7,474 bases of DNA from Nitrososphaerales archaeon (GTDB taxonomy: Archaea > Thermoproteota > Nitrososphaeria > Conexivisphaerales > UBA164). A model generated the notes under the pieces. That model worked only from the letters and a program-made list of their open reading frames with translations. It ran no database searches and was not told the origin of the DNA. The stretch is taken from positions 15,363-22,836 of the forward strand of contig JAGDXK010000002.1 in assembly GCA_023256405.1 (NCBI GenBank), written 5' to 3'. This document shows, one piece after another, positions 1 through 6,240 of the stretch; the stretch's first letter is position 1, and each line of letters opens with the position of its first letter. Both the position numbers and the translations under genes were made by a program.

Positions 1-388
1 GAGCGATGTTGTATCCAAGCTTCTCCAGAAAGTCTGCGCTTCCCGAGGAGCTGCTGACAGCCCTGTTCCCGTGCTTAAGCACCCTCAGCCTTCCGGACAG
101 CAGCAGGGCCGCTGCGGTGCTAACGTTGAACGTCCTCATCCCATCTCCCCCAGTCCCCGCCGTGTCTATGTCGGCCTCCACGTCAAGCTTCACAGCTCTC
201 TCTTTCATTGCGAGCGCGAACCCCGCTATCTCCTCAGAAGTTTCTCCGTTTATTCTTAGGGCCGTCAAAAGGGCCGACACCTGTACAGGTGTTATGTTGC
301 CGTCCAGAATTTCTCTCAGCGCTTCATAGGATTCCGAAAAGCTAAGGTGCCTGCCCTGAAGAAGCTTTTCAGCAAGTTCCCTATACAC
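1..388 (-). CDS. trpD: Anthranilate phosphoribosyltransferase TrpD, N-terminal part (cut by window edge)
   Basis: TrpD joins anthranilate to PRPP to give phosphoribosyl-anthranilate, the second step of tryptophan synthesis, in the cytoplasm. Only the first 129 codons are inside the window; a full protein is about 340 residues. The reading begins MYRELAEKLLQGRHLSF and contains the family's PRPP-binding signature GTGGDG at residues 78-83, followed by FNVSTAAALLL, then KHGNRAVSS at 105-113 and GSADFLEKLGY at 116-126. These match the helical N-terminal domain and the start of the catalytic domain of the Sulfolobus enzyme. The start is GTG at 388-386, overlapping the trpA stop by 3 bases. It is favoured by a perfect GGAGGTG ribosome binding site 7 bases upstream; an in-frame TTG two codons earlier is too close to that site. 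It is the third gene of the trp unit and probably translationally coupled to trpA. The identification is firm; nothing can be said about the missing C-terminal two thirds. Confidence 0.96.
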   Translation of the reverse strand, partial: MYRELAEKLLQGRHLSFSESYEALREILDGNITPVQVSALLTALRINGETSEEIAGFALAMKERAVKLDVEADIDTAGTGGDGMRTFNVSTAAALLLSGRLRVLKHGNRAVSSSSGSADFLEKLGYNIA

Positions 389-1091
389 TGTCAACCACCT
401 CCCTCAGCCTCTTAACCAGCTCAAGCGCTTTCTCCCGATCCTTCTCTAGAGCGCTTACAATGCTGCTCCCCACGGCTATCCCGTCGGCTCCTGAACTCAG
501 TGCTACCTTTATTTCGCTCTCGTTGAGCCCAAAACCCACCACAAGCTTACCCCTGTGCCTTTCTCTGATCCTCTTTACAACTTTGCCAACATCCACGGGC
601 GTTGGGATGCCGGTTGATGGCCTTATGCCAAGATAGAGAAACGCGTCGGCCAGCCTAGATGCGGCATCTATATAGGAATCCGGCGTAAATGGCGTTACAA
701 AGAGCGCGTTCTTTAGACCACTGCTGCTGACTAGCTGTGCTGTCTCTGCAAGCCTCTCTGGGTAATCTATTAACAGATCTGGAATCAGCACCGCGCTGTA
801 GCCGGAGCTCTTCATGAGCCTGAGCTCATCATCAATCAGATCGTCCAAGTACGTTAGTGCAACCATATAGGAGCTGAGTCCTGAGGCCATTGCAATCAGC
901 TCCTTTCTCGTATATCCTCCTGCTACAAGGTAGCTCCTTCTTATGACGGGTCCGTCGTACTTGGCTATTCTTGGCCTTATGCCGATCTCCATAGCGTCCA
1001 CGGTTCTCGAGATCTCGCGGGCGAACTTCAGAAACTCCTCCTTGTTTGGATGCCCAGCCGTTAGATAGACTATGAGCTCACTCAACATCAT
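381..1091 (-). CDS. trpA: Tryptophan synthase alpha chain (short, Sulfolobus-type TrpA)
   Basis: TrpA cleaves indole-3-glycerol phosphate to indole and glyceraldehyde 3-phosphate; the indole passes to TrpB. The TIM-barrel landmarks are in order. The catalytic Glu is E35 in MEIGI and the catalytic Asp is D46 in YDGP, 11 apart as in E. coli (Glu49 and Asp60). PDLLIDYPE follows near 105, then the STGIPTP loop, and the phosphate-binding VGFGL and GADGIAVGSSIV segments near the end. At 236 residues it is shorter than the usual 250-270. It starts almost directly at barrel strand 1 (VYLTAGHP), so the N-terminal helix 0 of bacterial TrpA is missing. The bacterial PFSDPLADGP segment is here RPRIAKYDGP. 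Both traits are shared with Sulfolobus TrpA as I recall it. The first ATG overlaps the trpB2 stop as ATGA, but the ribosome binding site is 1 base from it, so the second ATG (1088) or the TTG (1085) may be the true start. Confidence 0.96.
   Translation of the reverse strand: MMLSELIVYLTAGHPNKEEFLKFAREISRTVDAMEIGIRPRIAKYDGPVIRRSYLVAGGYTRKELIAMASGLSSYMVALTYLDDLIDDELRLMKSSGYSAVLIPDLLIDYPERLAETAQLVSSSGLKNALFVTPFTPDSYIDAASRLADAFLYLGIRPSTGIPTPVDVGKVVKRIRERHRGKLVVGFGLNESEIKVALSSGADGIAVGSSIVSALEKDREKALELVKRLREVVDSV
395..403 (-). promoter_or_regulatory. Ribosome binding site of trpD
   Basis: The minus strand reads GGGAGGTGG, complementary to the conserved 3' end of archaeal 16S rRNA. Its GGAGGTG core ends 7 bases before the GTG at 388. 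It lies inside the last codons of trpA and settles GTG, not the TTG at 394, as the start of trpD. Confidence 0.75.
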
Positions 1092-2329
1092 GTCACCTCA
1101 GTATAGTTGTTAAGCTCCAAAAGCCCGTGACCGCTCAAGTTGAAAACGATGTTAATACGCTCGTTCTTTTCTTTCGCCTCCAGAGCTCTTTTTATAACGT
1201 ACGCCACTGCGTGGGCGCTTTCAAGAGCTGGCACGATGCCCTGAAGCCTTGCAAACATCCTGCCTGCCTCTATGGCCTCCCTTTCGTCTACCTCCGCAGC
1301 CTTAACAACCCCCTCCGTAATTAGGACGCTTAAAGAAGGAGCCACGCCATGATATCTAAGGCCTCCAGAGTAAATTGGTGGAGGTCTGTAGTCGACGCCC
1401 AGAGTTATCATCTTAAGCAGGGGAAGAATGCGCGCGGAGTCCGGATAATCATATCTGTACACGCCCATGCTGAACTTGGGTATTTCGGAGGCGCCCACGG
1501 CAACGTACTCCTTGTCAGGAAATGAATTTATGATCGGATAGGTGAAGCCTGCGAAGTTGCTACCGCCTCCAACGCATCCAACCAGGACGTCAGGCTCCAC
1601 GTCAAGAACCTCAAGCTGTTTGATCGTCTCCTGCCCTATTACGCTCTGGTACATTAGCACCACGTCGAGAACGCTTCCGACCATATATTTTGCTCCTCTA
1701 TCAAGGGCGTACTCTACGGCCTCACCCATCGCAGTTGCCAGAGATCCACTGACGTTACCCTCCTTGAGCTCCCTCATGCCCACCTTCGTGAGATCGCTGG
1801 GACTGGGATTTACTGTTGAGCCATAAAGCTCCATGAGCTGCCTTCTCTGTGGCTTCTGCATGTATGAGGATCTGACCATAAACACAACGGATCTTAGGCC
1901 AAAGTAAGATGAGGAAAGGGCCACCGCTGCGCCCCACTGGCCTGCGCCTGTCTCCGTGACAACCTCGCTGTTCCCCTCCTTTAGCGCGTAATAGGTCTGA
2001 GGAATTGCGGCGTTGAGCTTATGGGATCCCGTTGGCAGAGCCCCCTCAAATTTGAAGTATATTCTTGCTGGAGTGGACAGACGCTCCTCGAGCTTTGTGG
2101 CCCTGAGCAGGGGTGTGGGTCTGCCAAAGGCCCTGTAGGCATCAACAACCTCGCTCGGTATGTCAACATATTCCTCTACCGTAAACTGATGCTTCAGAAC
2201 TTCCTCCGGCAAGATTCTGTTGAGAATCTCTATGCTTGATCTGTCTATCTCAGGATCCCGTGGAGGCGGAAGAGGCTTTGGAAGCTTAGGTATTATGTTA
2301 AACCATCTTTTTGGAATAAACTCTACCAT
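1088..2329 (-). CDS. trpB: Tryptophan synthase beta chain, TrpB2 type
   Basis: This PLP enzyme condenses indole with L-serine to tryptophan. The 413-residue protein belongs to the TrpB2 branch, shown by the long N-terminal extension (RWFNIIPKLPKPLPPPRDP, residues 8-26) and by EGALPTGSHKLNAA in place of the TrpB1 signature DLNHTGAHKINN. The PLP lysine is K104, the catalytic Glu is E126 in ETGAGQWG, and the phosphate-binding loop is GGGSN at 254-258. The C-terminal LSGHG carries the Ser (S399) expected to face the pyridine nitrogen. It is the first gene of the trp unit and overlaps trpA by 4 bases (ATGA). That setting points to the operon form (TrpB2a/TrpB2i), which in Sulfolobus works with TrpA, rather than to the orphan form that acts as a serine deaminase or indole scavenger. 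No good ribosome binding site precedes the ATG. The protein is complete and all key residues are intact. Confidence 0.97.
   Translation of the reverse strand: MVEFIPKRWFNIIPKLPKPLPPPRDPEIDRSSIEILNRILPEEVLKHQFTVEEYVDIPSEVVDAYRAFGRPTPLLRATKLEERLSTPARIYFKFEGALPTGSHKLNAAIPQTYYALKEGNSEVVTETGAGQWGAAVALSSSYFGLRSVVFMVRSSYMQKPQRRQLMELYGSTVNPSPSDLTKVGMRELKEGNVSGSLATAMGEAVEYALDRGAKYMVGSVLDVVLMYQSVIGQETIKQLEVLDVEPDVLVGCVGGGSNFAGFTYPIINSFPDKEYVAVGASEIPKFSMGVYRYDYPDSARILPLLKMITLGVDYRPPPIYSGGLRYHGVAPSLSVLITEGVVKAAEVDEREAIEAGRMFARLQGIVPALESAHAVAYVIKRALEAKEKNERINIVFNLSGHGLLELNNYTEVT
1093..1099 (-). promoter_or_regulatory. Ribosome binding site of trpA
   Basis: The minus strand reads GAGGTGA within the last codons of trpB2. 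It is separated by 1 base from the first ATG of trpA (1091), by 4 from the second ATG (1088) and by 7 from the following TTG (1085). The usual spacing favours the second ATG or the TTG, shortening TrpA by one or two residues. Confidence 0.65.
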
Positions 2330-2349
2330 TGGCTGGACATCAGACCCCG

Positions 2350-2362
2350 CCTCTTGAAGAGG
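2350..2362. repeat. Short palindrome at the predicted trp transcription start
   Basis: CCTCTT-G-AAGAGG is a perfect 6-base inverted repeat around one central base. It covers the transcription start predicted from the TATA box, so it could be an operator. It is short enough to arise by chance and does not match the TGTACA-type TRP box of Methanothermobacter TrpY. Confidence 0.25.
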
Positions 2363-2380
2363 AGGTTATAGAAGAAGCCT

Positions 2381-2390
2381 ATTTAAATTT
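2381..2390 (-). promoter_or_regulatory. TATA box of the trpB2-trpA-trpD unit, in the 2330-2451 gap
   Basis: The minus strand reads AAATTTAAAT preceded by an A-rich BRE-like stretch. Its centre lies about 56 bases before the trpB2 ATG, predicting transcription start near 2359 and a leader of about 30 bases. The rest of the 122-base gap holds a small palindrome at the predicted start (listed separately) and no gene. No T-run terminator for the upstream peptidase gene was seen, so some read-through into trp is possible. Confidence 0.55.
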
Positions 2391-2451
2391 TTATTTTATG
2401 ATTATTATACGGAACAAGAAGTTCGAATTTCCTAAAGCTCGACCTTAGCTA

Positions 2452-3375
2452 TCAGATAGCTTTAAACTTGGGAAGCTTGCCTTCTTTGTAGAGTCTGATC
2501 AGCCTCATTATCCTGCTCTTAATGGATGGCGAGAGGCTGAAAACCTCAAACCTTGAGGGCACGAAGCCGCTCTGCAGGATGGGCTTCTGGGCTATCTCTG
2601 AGACCTTCAACAGCGCCTTTATCAGGGGCTCTACGCCCACCGTTCTTGCGGCAAGCTCATCTGCGGCATATTCGGAGTCGCGCTTGAGAAGCACTGGGTT
2701 TATCAGGTTCAGAAAGTTGAACACAGTGCCTATAGTTGAGACCAGGGAGAGGAAGTAACTGTCCCTGTCCTCGTTGCGTATGTGCGCCAGCTCATGGGCT
2801 ATAGCAGCTGATATCTCCTCCCTGGTTAGCATTTTAAGGGCTGCCGTGGTAATCACTATGTAGGGCTTGGTCTTGCTGGCATTTGTATAAAGCTGGACCC
2901 TATCTGAGCTCTCAACGTAGATCTCCGGAACGCTGATCCTCAGCTCTTTTGAGACCCTTGCAATCATACTACTGAGCGATTCATCGTTCAGAGGCATGAG
3001 CTTTGGACCCCTTCTTGACAGGACCAGGTAAATACCGAGAGCGAGTCCGCTGACTGAGATCCCCCAGAAGATTGGGTCGTGTTTTATTATCCAGAGCCTT
3101 GCAAGAACGTCCTCTATAAAATCGAGCCTTTCTCTGAGTATGGACCTAACTATTGGGACTACTTCATAAATCATGAACCTCACGCCCACCAGCAGATATG
3201 GAATAAGGGAAAGAAGGGATGACACGAGAAGGATCCTGTTTGCAAAAACAGTCCTGTTTCTGAGAAACACGTAGATTATTATTCCGGTAGCTGAAATCAG
3301 CAGGCTCAGCCTAATAATAAACGGCCTGAGTATTATTAAATACCCAAATATCGATAACACGCTTATCAGCTTCAA
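2452..3375 (-). CDS. Membrane-bound HExxH zinc metalloprotease (M48/M56-like, BlaR1-like partner)
   Basis: This is a 307-residue membrane peptidase. Hydrophobic segments at about 3-37 (one long or two short), 47-67 and 103-119 anchor it. A soluble zinc domain follows, with HELAH at 194-198 as zinc ligands and catalytic Glu, and the third ligand E235 in EYAADELAA, the ExxAD pattern of M48 (HtpX/Ste24) peptidases. A further hydrophobic stretch at 207-230 sits between the two zinc motifs, as in HtpX. The C-terminal 60 residues are basic, with no penicillin-binding or other sensor domain. The start is TTG at 3375, whose last two bases overlap the TGA stop of the repressor gene; a GTG at codon 6 is an alternative. 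The tight overlap with a BlaI-type repressor suggests that it releases repression by cutting that protein, as BlaR1 and MecR1 do, but this is inferred from context. A general membrane quality-control protease is the alternative. All catalytic residues are present. Confidence 0.88.
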   Translation of the reverse strand: MKLISVLSIFGYLIILRPFIIRLSLLISATGIIIYVFLRNRTVFANRILLVSSLLSLIPYLLVGVRFMIYEVVPIVRSILRERLDFIEDVLARLWIIKHDPIFWGISVSGLALGIYLVLSRRGPKLMPLNDESLSSMIARVSKELRISVPEIYVESSDRVQLYTNASKTKPYIVITTAALKMLTREEISAAIAHELAHIRNEDRDSYFLSLVSTIGTVFNFLNLINPVLLKRDSEYAADELAARTVGVEPLIKALLKVSEIAQKPILQSGFVPSRFEVFSLSPSIKSRIMRLIRLYKEGKLPKFKAI

Positions 3376-3737
3376 CTCGATTCATCCAGAGCCCTGAAGA
3401 TCCTCTCAATATCCTCCTGGCTCAGGTTCAGATTGGAGGCGAAGTAGAACTTCAGCGGTTCTCTGAATGCGGTGAGAAAGTCCCTGATAAGGCCCATTGT
3501 CTTTTTGTTGTTTATTATTTCGTTCGAAAGCCTGTAGATGTAATAAGGTCTTCCTTCGTCAACAAGCTTCCTCTCCAGCATTCCCTTTTTGAACAGCCTG
3601 TCAAGAACTGTTGCCACTGTTGTTATGGCGACCTCTCCATTGAGCTTGTCATAAACCTGCTTTACGGAGGCCTCCTTAAGCTCAGAAAGAGCTGAAAGCA
3701 CCCTAAGCTCTAAGGGCCCCAGACCGCTCTTCTTCAC
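3372..3737 (-). CDS. BlaI/MecI-family winged-helix transcriptional repressor
   Basis: This is a 121-residue DNA-binding protein. Residues 8-70 form a winged helix: LGPLELRVLSALSEL, then VKQVYDKL, then the recognition helix region AITTVATVLDRLFKKGMLER, then a wing ending GRPYYIYRL. This matches the BlaI/MecI pattern (TTV..LL.RL..KG.L). The C-terminal 45 residues are helical and align with the BlaI dimerisation part; FYFASNLNLSQEDIERIF corresponds to the region around the N101-F102 cleavage site of staphylococcal BlaI. It is first in a two-gene unit with the membrane peptidase and divergent from the aldehyde dehydrogenase gene. The start is GTG at 3737. There is no ribosome binding site, but a TATA box is centred 26-27 bases upstream, so the message is probably leaderless. 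Autoregulation is likely for this family. The targets are unknown; the divergent gene is a candidate. Family assignment is strong, physiological role open. Confidence 0.9.
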   Translation of the reverse strand: MKKSGLGPLELRVLSALSELKEASVKQVYDKLNGEVAITTVATVLDRLFKKGMLERKLVDEGRPYYIYRLSNEIINNKKTMGLIRDFLTAFREPLKFYFASNLNLSQEDIERIFRALDESS

Positions 3738-3755
3738 AATTTTTATGAGGGGTTC

Positions 3756-3771
3756 AAGGAATATTAACCTT
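3756..3771. promoter_or_regulatory. Dyad overlapping the repressor promoter, possible operator
   Basis: AAGG-N8-CCTT is a dyad centred on the TATA box of the repressor gene, so a protein bound here would block TBP. BlaI-family repressors commonly act on such dyads in their own promoters. The arms are only 4 bases, so the call is weak. In the same spacer TTAAGT occurs twice (3780-3785 and 3802-3807), 22 bases apart, about two helical turns. Confidence 0.25.
3760..3767 (-). promoter_or_regulatory. TATA box of the repressor/peptidase unit (leaderless start)
   Basis: The minus strand reads TTAATATT preceded by the BRE-like GAAAAGG. The box centre is 26-27 bases from the G of the GTG start at 3737, which puts transcription start on the start codon. 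This agrees with the absence of a ribosome binding site. Confidence 0.55.
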
Positions 3772-3812
3772 TTCGGTTCTTAAGTTGGCCGGTGAAAAAT
3801 GTTAAGTAAACG

Positions 3813-3819
3813 TAAATAA
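3813..3819 (+). promoter_or_regulatory. TATA box of the GapN-like dehydrogenase gene
   Basis: TAAATAA is centred about 27 bases before the ATG at 3843, so transcription would start at that ATG and give a leaderless message. A second, weaker candidate is TTAAGTAAA at 3802-3810, which would give a leader of about 12 bases. Neither supports the upstream GTG at 3825. Confidence 0.45.
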
Positions 3820-3842
3820 GCATCGTGATACAAAAGCTAATT

Positions 3843-5381
3843 ATGAGCAATGTAGCTTCGGAAAAGATTGCAGAGCTTGACCTATCCAAGGAGTTCAGTG
3901 AGATATTTGATCAGGAGGACGGCATAAAGTCATTCAAGTTCTTTATAAATGGAGTATGGGAACGTGGTCAGCAGAAGGATCCTCTCAGGTCCCCCGTCGA
4001 TGACAGCCTCATAGGCTACGTTTACAGGTCGAGCGTTGAGGATGTGGACAGAGCGGTAAGGACAGCGAAGGAGAATCAGTACAAGATCAGGGAGATCGCT
4101 GGGATCGAAAGGATTGAGCTCATGGAGGAGGCACGACACCTTCTAATGGAGCACGAGGAGGACTTCATTAAGGTCCTGATGCTAGAGGGCGGAAAGACTA
4201 AAGAGGGAGCTAAGGGTGAGATTGAATCCCTCTACCTGAGAATGAAGCTGACCATGGAGGATGCAAGAAAGATCTTCGGGGAATACCTTCCTGGTGACTG
4301 GTCGAAGGACACGGCACAGAAGATAGCGCTTGTTATAAGGGAGCCCGTGGGTGTTGTTGCCGCAATAGGACCTTTCAACTATCCACTTTACATACCGGCA
4401 TCCAAGATAATACCGGCGCTTCTCGCGGCAAACAGCGTTGTGGTAAAGCCTACGTCAGAGACTCCGCTTTCAACTATGATGTTCGTCCAGATTCTTAACC
4501 TGGCTGGCTTCCCGAAGGGCACGATCAATCTGGTAACTGGCCCTGGATCTATAATCGGCAACGCGCTGGCGTCCCACAAGGACGTTGGAATGATAAGCTT
4601 CACTGGCAGCACTGCAACTGGCAGGGCCATAAGCTCCGTGGCAGGAATAAAGAAGCTTCATCTTGAGCTCGGTGGTAAAGCATATTGCATTGTTCTTGCT
4701 GATGCCGACCTGAAGATGGCGGCCAAGAAGATAGCTGCAGGGGCGCTTTCCAATGCTGGGCAGAGGTGCGATGCGATAAGCGCCGTACTGCCGGTTAAAG
4801 AGGTTGCAGACAAGCTCGTTGAGCTCATTGTAGAGGAGGTCAGGAACTGGAAGCTCGGAAATCCGCTTCTTGATCCAACTGTAAAGGTAGGGCCTGTGAT
4901 TTCACGCGGAGCCGCTGAGAGGATAAAGTCGCTCATAGATGACGCTATTGAGAAGGGCGCCAAGGCGCTCATAGGAGGTAGGGTAAACGGCACATATGTA
5001 GAGCCCACGGTTCTCTATGACGTGCCTGAAAGCGCCAGGATACTGTGGGAGGAGATCTTTGGTCCTGTAATACCCATACACAAGGTGAACAGCGTTGACG
5101 AAGCTCTCAACATAGCAAGGAGAAGTGAGTATGGTCTGGATTCGTGCGTATTCGGAAACAACTTCTACGAGCTTTGGAAGGTAGCAAAGGGTCTACAGGT
5201 AGGTGAGGTCACCATAAACGACATGCCAAAACATGGCCTAGGATACTTCCCGTTCGGAGGAAACAAGAACTCAGGAACGGGCAGGGAGGGAGTAGGCTAC
5301 AGCATAGACGAAATGACCGTCCTTAAGACCATTGTCTTCAACCTGGAGCCCGCGCAGCTCGGAAAGAAGGTAATTAGGTAG
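3843..5381 (+). CDS. gapN: GapN-like NAD(P)-dependent aldehyde dehydrogenase (probable non-phosphorylating GAPDH)
   Basis: It oxidises an aldehyde to an acid with NAD(P); by similarity the substrate is glyceraldehyde 3-phosphate, giving 3-phosphoglycerate without ATP in archaeal glycolysis. Positions are numbered from an in-frame GTG at 3825, 6 codons upstream. The ALDH landmarks are complete: PFNYP with oxyanion N185, cofactor-binding K208 in VVKPT, FTGSTATG at 259-266, general base E281 in LELGG, catalytic C315 in AGQRCDAI, and EIFGP at 410-414. The Arg before the catalytic Cys and the C-terminal INDMPKHGLGYFPFGG, followed by GREGVGY, resemble GapN of Thermoproteus tenax and Sulfolobus. It differs from them at ELGGKAY (they have ELGGGDP) and at AISAV (they have AIKLV), so glyceraldehyde or semialdehyde dehydrogenase remains possible. 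ATG 3843 is preferred over GTG 3825 because neither has a ribosome binding site and a TATA box fits a leaderless ATG; this gives 512 residues. Divergent from the repressor unit. Confidence 0.9.
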   Translation: MSNVASEKIAELDLSKEFSEIFDQEDGIKSFKFFINGVWERGQQKDPLRSPVDDSLIGYVYRSSVEDVDRAVRTAKENQYKIREIAGIERIELMEEARHLLMEHEEDFIKVLMLEGGKTKEGAKGEIESLYLRMKLTMEDARKIFGEYLPGDWSKDTAQKIALVIREPVGVVAAIGPFNYPLYIPASKIIPALLAANSVVVKPTSETPLSTMMFVQILNLAGFPKGTINLVTGPGSIIGNALASHKDVGMISFTGSTATGRAISSVAGIKKLHLELGGKAYCIVLADADLKMAAKKIAAGALSNAGQRCDAISAVLPVKEVADKLVELIVEEVRNWKLGNPLLDPTVKVGPVISRGAAERIKSLIDDAIEKGAKALIGGRVNGTYVEPTVLYDVPESARILWEEIFGPVIPIHKVNSVDEALNIARRSEYGLDSCVFGNNFYELWKVAKGLQVGEVTINDMPKHGLGYFPFGGNKNSGTGREGVGYSIDEMTVLKTIVFNLEPAQLGKKVIR

Positions 5382-5385
5382 CGTC

Positions 5386-6240
5386 CTATATTATTACGTC
5401 GAATTTTTTCATAATTACTGGATAATAGCTTATAACGTCCGTTGCTGTGAAATGAAGGCCCTTTTCCTTCAGAGCCAGATCTCCTGCCGCCCCGTTTACA
5501 TAAGCGGCTATCGCTCCAGCATCAACGCCTTTTAACCCCTTTGAAAAGAGCCCCGACGTTAATCCAGCAAGGGCATCACCTGTTCCTCCTATGGTCATTC
5601 CCGCGTTGCCCGTGTAATTAAGATATGTTGTTTCACCATCGGTTATTATGTCAACCACGCCCTTTAACAGCACAGTGATCCCGTTCTCCTTTGAGTACCT
5701 TTCAGCAGATTCCGCTTTATAATCAAGACCTTTGCCAGAAAGATCGATGTTACTTATCCTTTTGAACTCGCCCTCATGCGGAGTTACTATAGTGGACCTT
5801 TCGCCTGCAACCTTTACAACTTCCGGGGTTAAGGCATCGGCATCAAGAACCAGCCTTTTAACAGAGCTCTCCTTTATGAGCTCTATTACACCTTCCTCGT
5901 TTCCCTTTCCCAGGCCGTTACCGATTAAAATCACATCAACCTCAGGCATCAGCTTGACAAGCCTTCTGGCGCTTCCTCTGGTAAGCCTGAAGTCAGGAAG
6001 AGGTATAACTATCAGGTTTGGATTCATGGACCTGATCGGATTAACTAAGGGCTTTGGGACCGCTGTGTAAACCAGGTCTACGCCGCTGATCAGCGCTGCC
6101 AACGAAGCTATATAGGGAGCTCCATGATACATCCAGCTGCCTCCCACGACTAGGACCCTGCCGTTCTGACCTTTGTGCGAATCCCTTTTTCTTGGAGGAT
6201 AGATCGACCTTATTACTTCCTCATTGATCTCAATAGCCAA
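5386..6240 (-). CDS. nnrD: ADP-dependent NAD(P)H-hydrate dehydratase (stand-alone YjeF C-terminal domain)
   Basis: This repair enzyme of the ribokinase fold turns the damaged hydrate NAD(P)HX back into NAD(P)H, using ADP in bacteria and archaea. Its 284 residues carry HKGQNGRVLVVGGS at 22-35, the LDADAL segment at 132-137, TPHEGEF at 153-159, VLLKG at 190-194 and the hallmark GNAGMTIGGTGDALAG at 211-226 with the catalytic Asp D222. The epimerase domain (YjeF N-terminal, NnrE), often fused in front in bacteria and archaea, is absent and is not elsewhere in the window. The start is TTG at 6240. It is the only usable start: a stop codon lies three codons upstream and there is no ATG, GTG or TTG in the next 30 codons. 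It overlaps the ino1 end by 11 bases and has no clear ribosome binding site, so translation is probably coupled to ino1. The two genes are very likely one transcript. Confidence 0.93.
   Translation of the reverse strand: MAIEINEEVIRSIYPPRKRDSHKGQNGRVLVVGGSWMYHGAPYIASLAALISGVDLVYTAVPKPLVNPIRSMNPNLIVIPLPDFRLTRGSARRLVKLMPEVDVILIGNGLGKGNEEGVIELIKESSVKRLVLDADALTPEVVKVAGERSTIVTPHEGEFKRISNIDLSGKGLDYKAESAERYSKENGITVLLKGVVDIITDGETTYLNYTGNAGMTIGGTGDALAGLTSGLFSKGLKGVDAGAIAAYVNGAAGDLALKEKGLHFTATDVISYYPVIMKKFDVII
5404..5409 (+). terminator. T-run terminator for the GapN-like gene
   Basis: TTTTTT, 22 bases past the stop codon, fits the U-tract terminators of archaea. It lies inside the 3' end of the opposing nnrD gene, as expected for convergent genes separated by only 4 bases. 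No hairpin precedes it. Confidence 0.35.

Noticed and set aside
6..329. A 107-codon open frame on the plus strand at the left edge
   Set aside because: It lies antisense to trpD, whose minus-strand frame shows GTGGDG and KHGNR; the plus-strand frame has only low-complexity Ser/Ala-rich translation.
2452..3375. A plain HtpX heat-shock protease
   Set aside because: The zinc motifs are HtpX-like, but the N-terminal membrane part is longer and the gene overlaps a BlaI-family repressor, which HtpX genes normally do not. It is kept as an alternative in the entry.
4388..5008. Several open frames on the minus strand inside the dehydrogenase gene
   Set aside because: They are antisense shadows: no promoter, no ribosome binding site and no recognisable domain, while the plus frame carries every aldehyde dehydrogenase motif.
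5382..5385. A bidirectional terminator between the convergent genes
   Set aside because: The gap is only 4 bases and no hairpin spans it. Only the plus-strand T-run at 5404-5409 is worth listing; no matching T-run follows nnrD on the minus strand.
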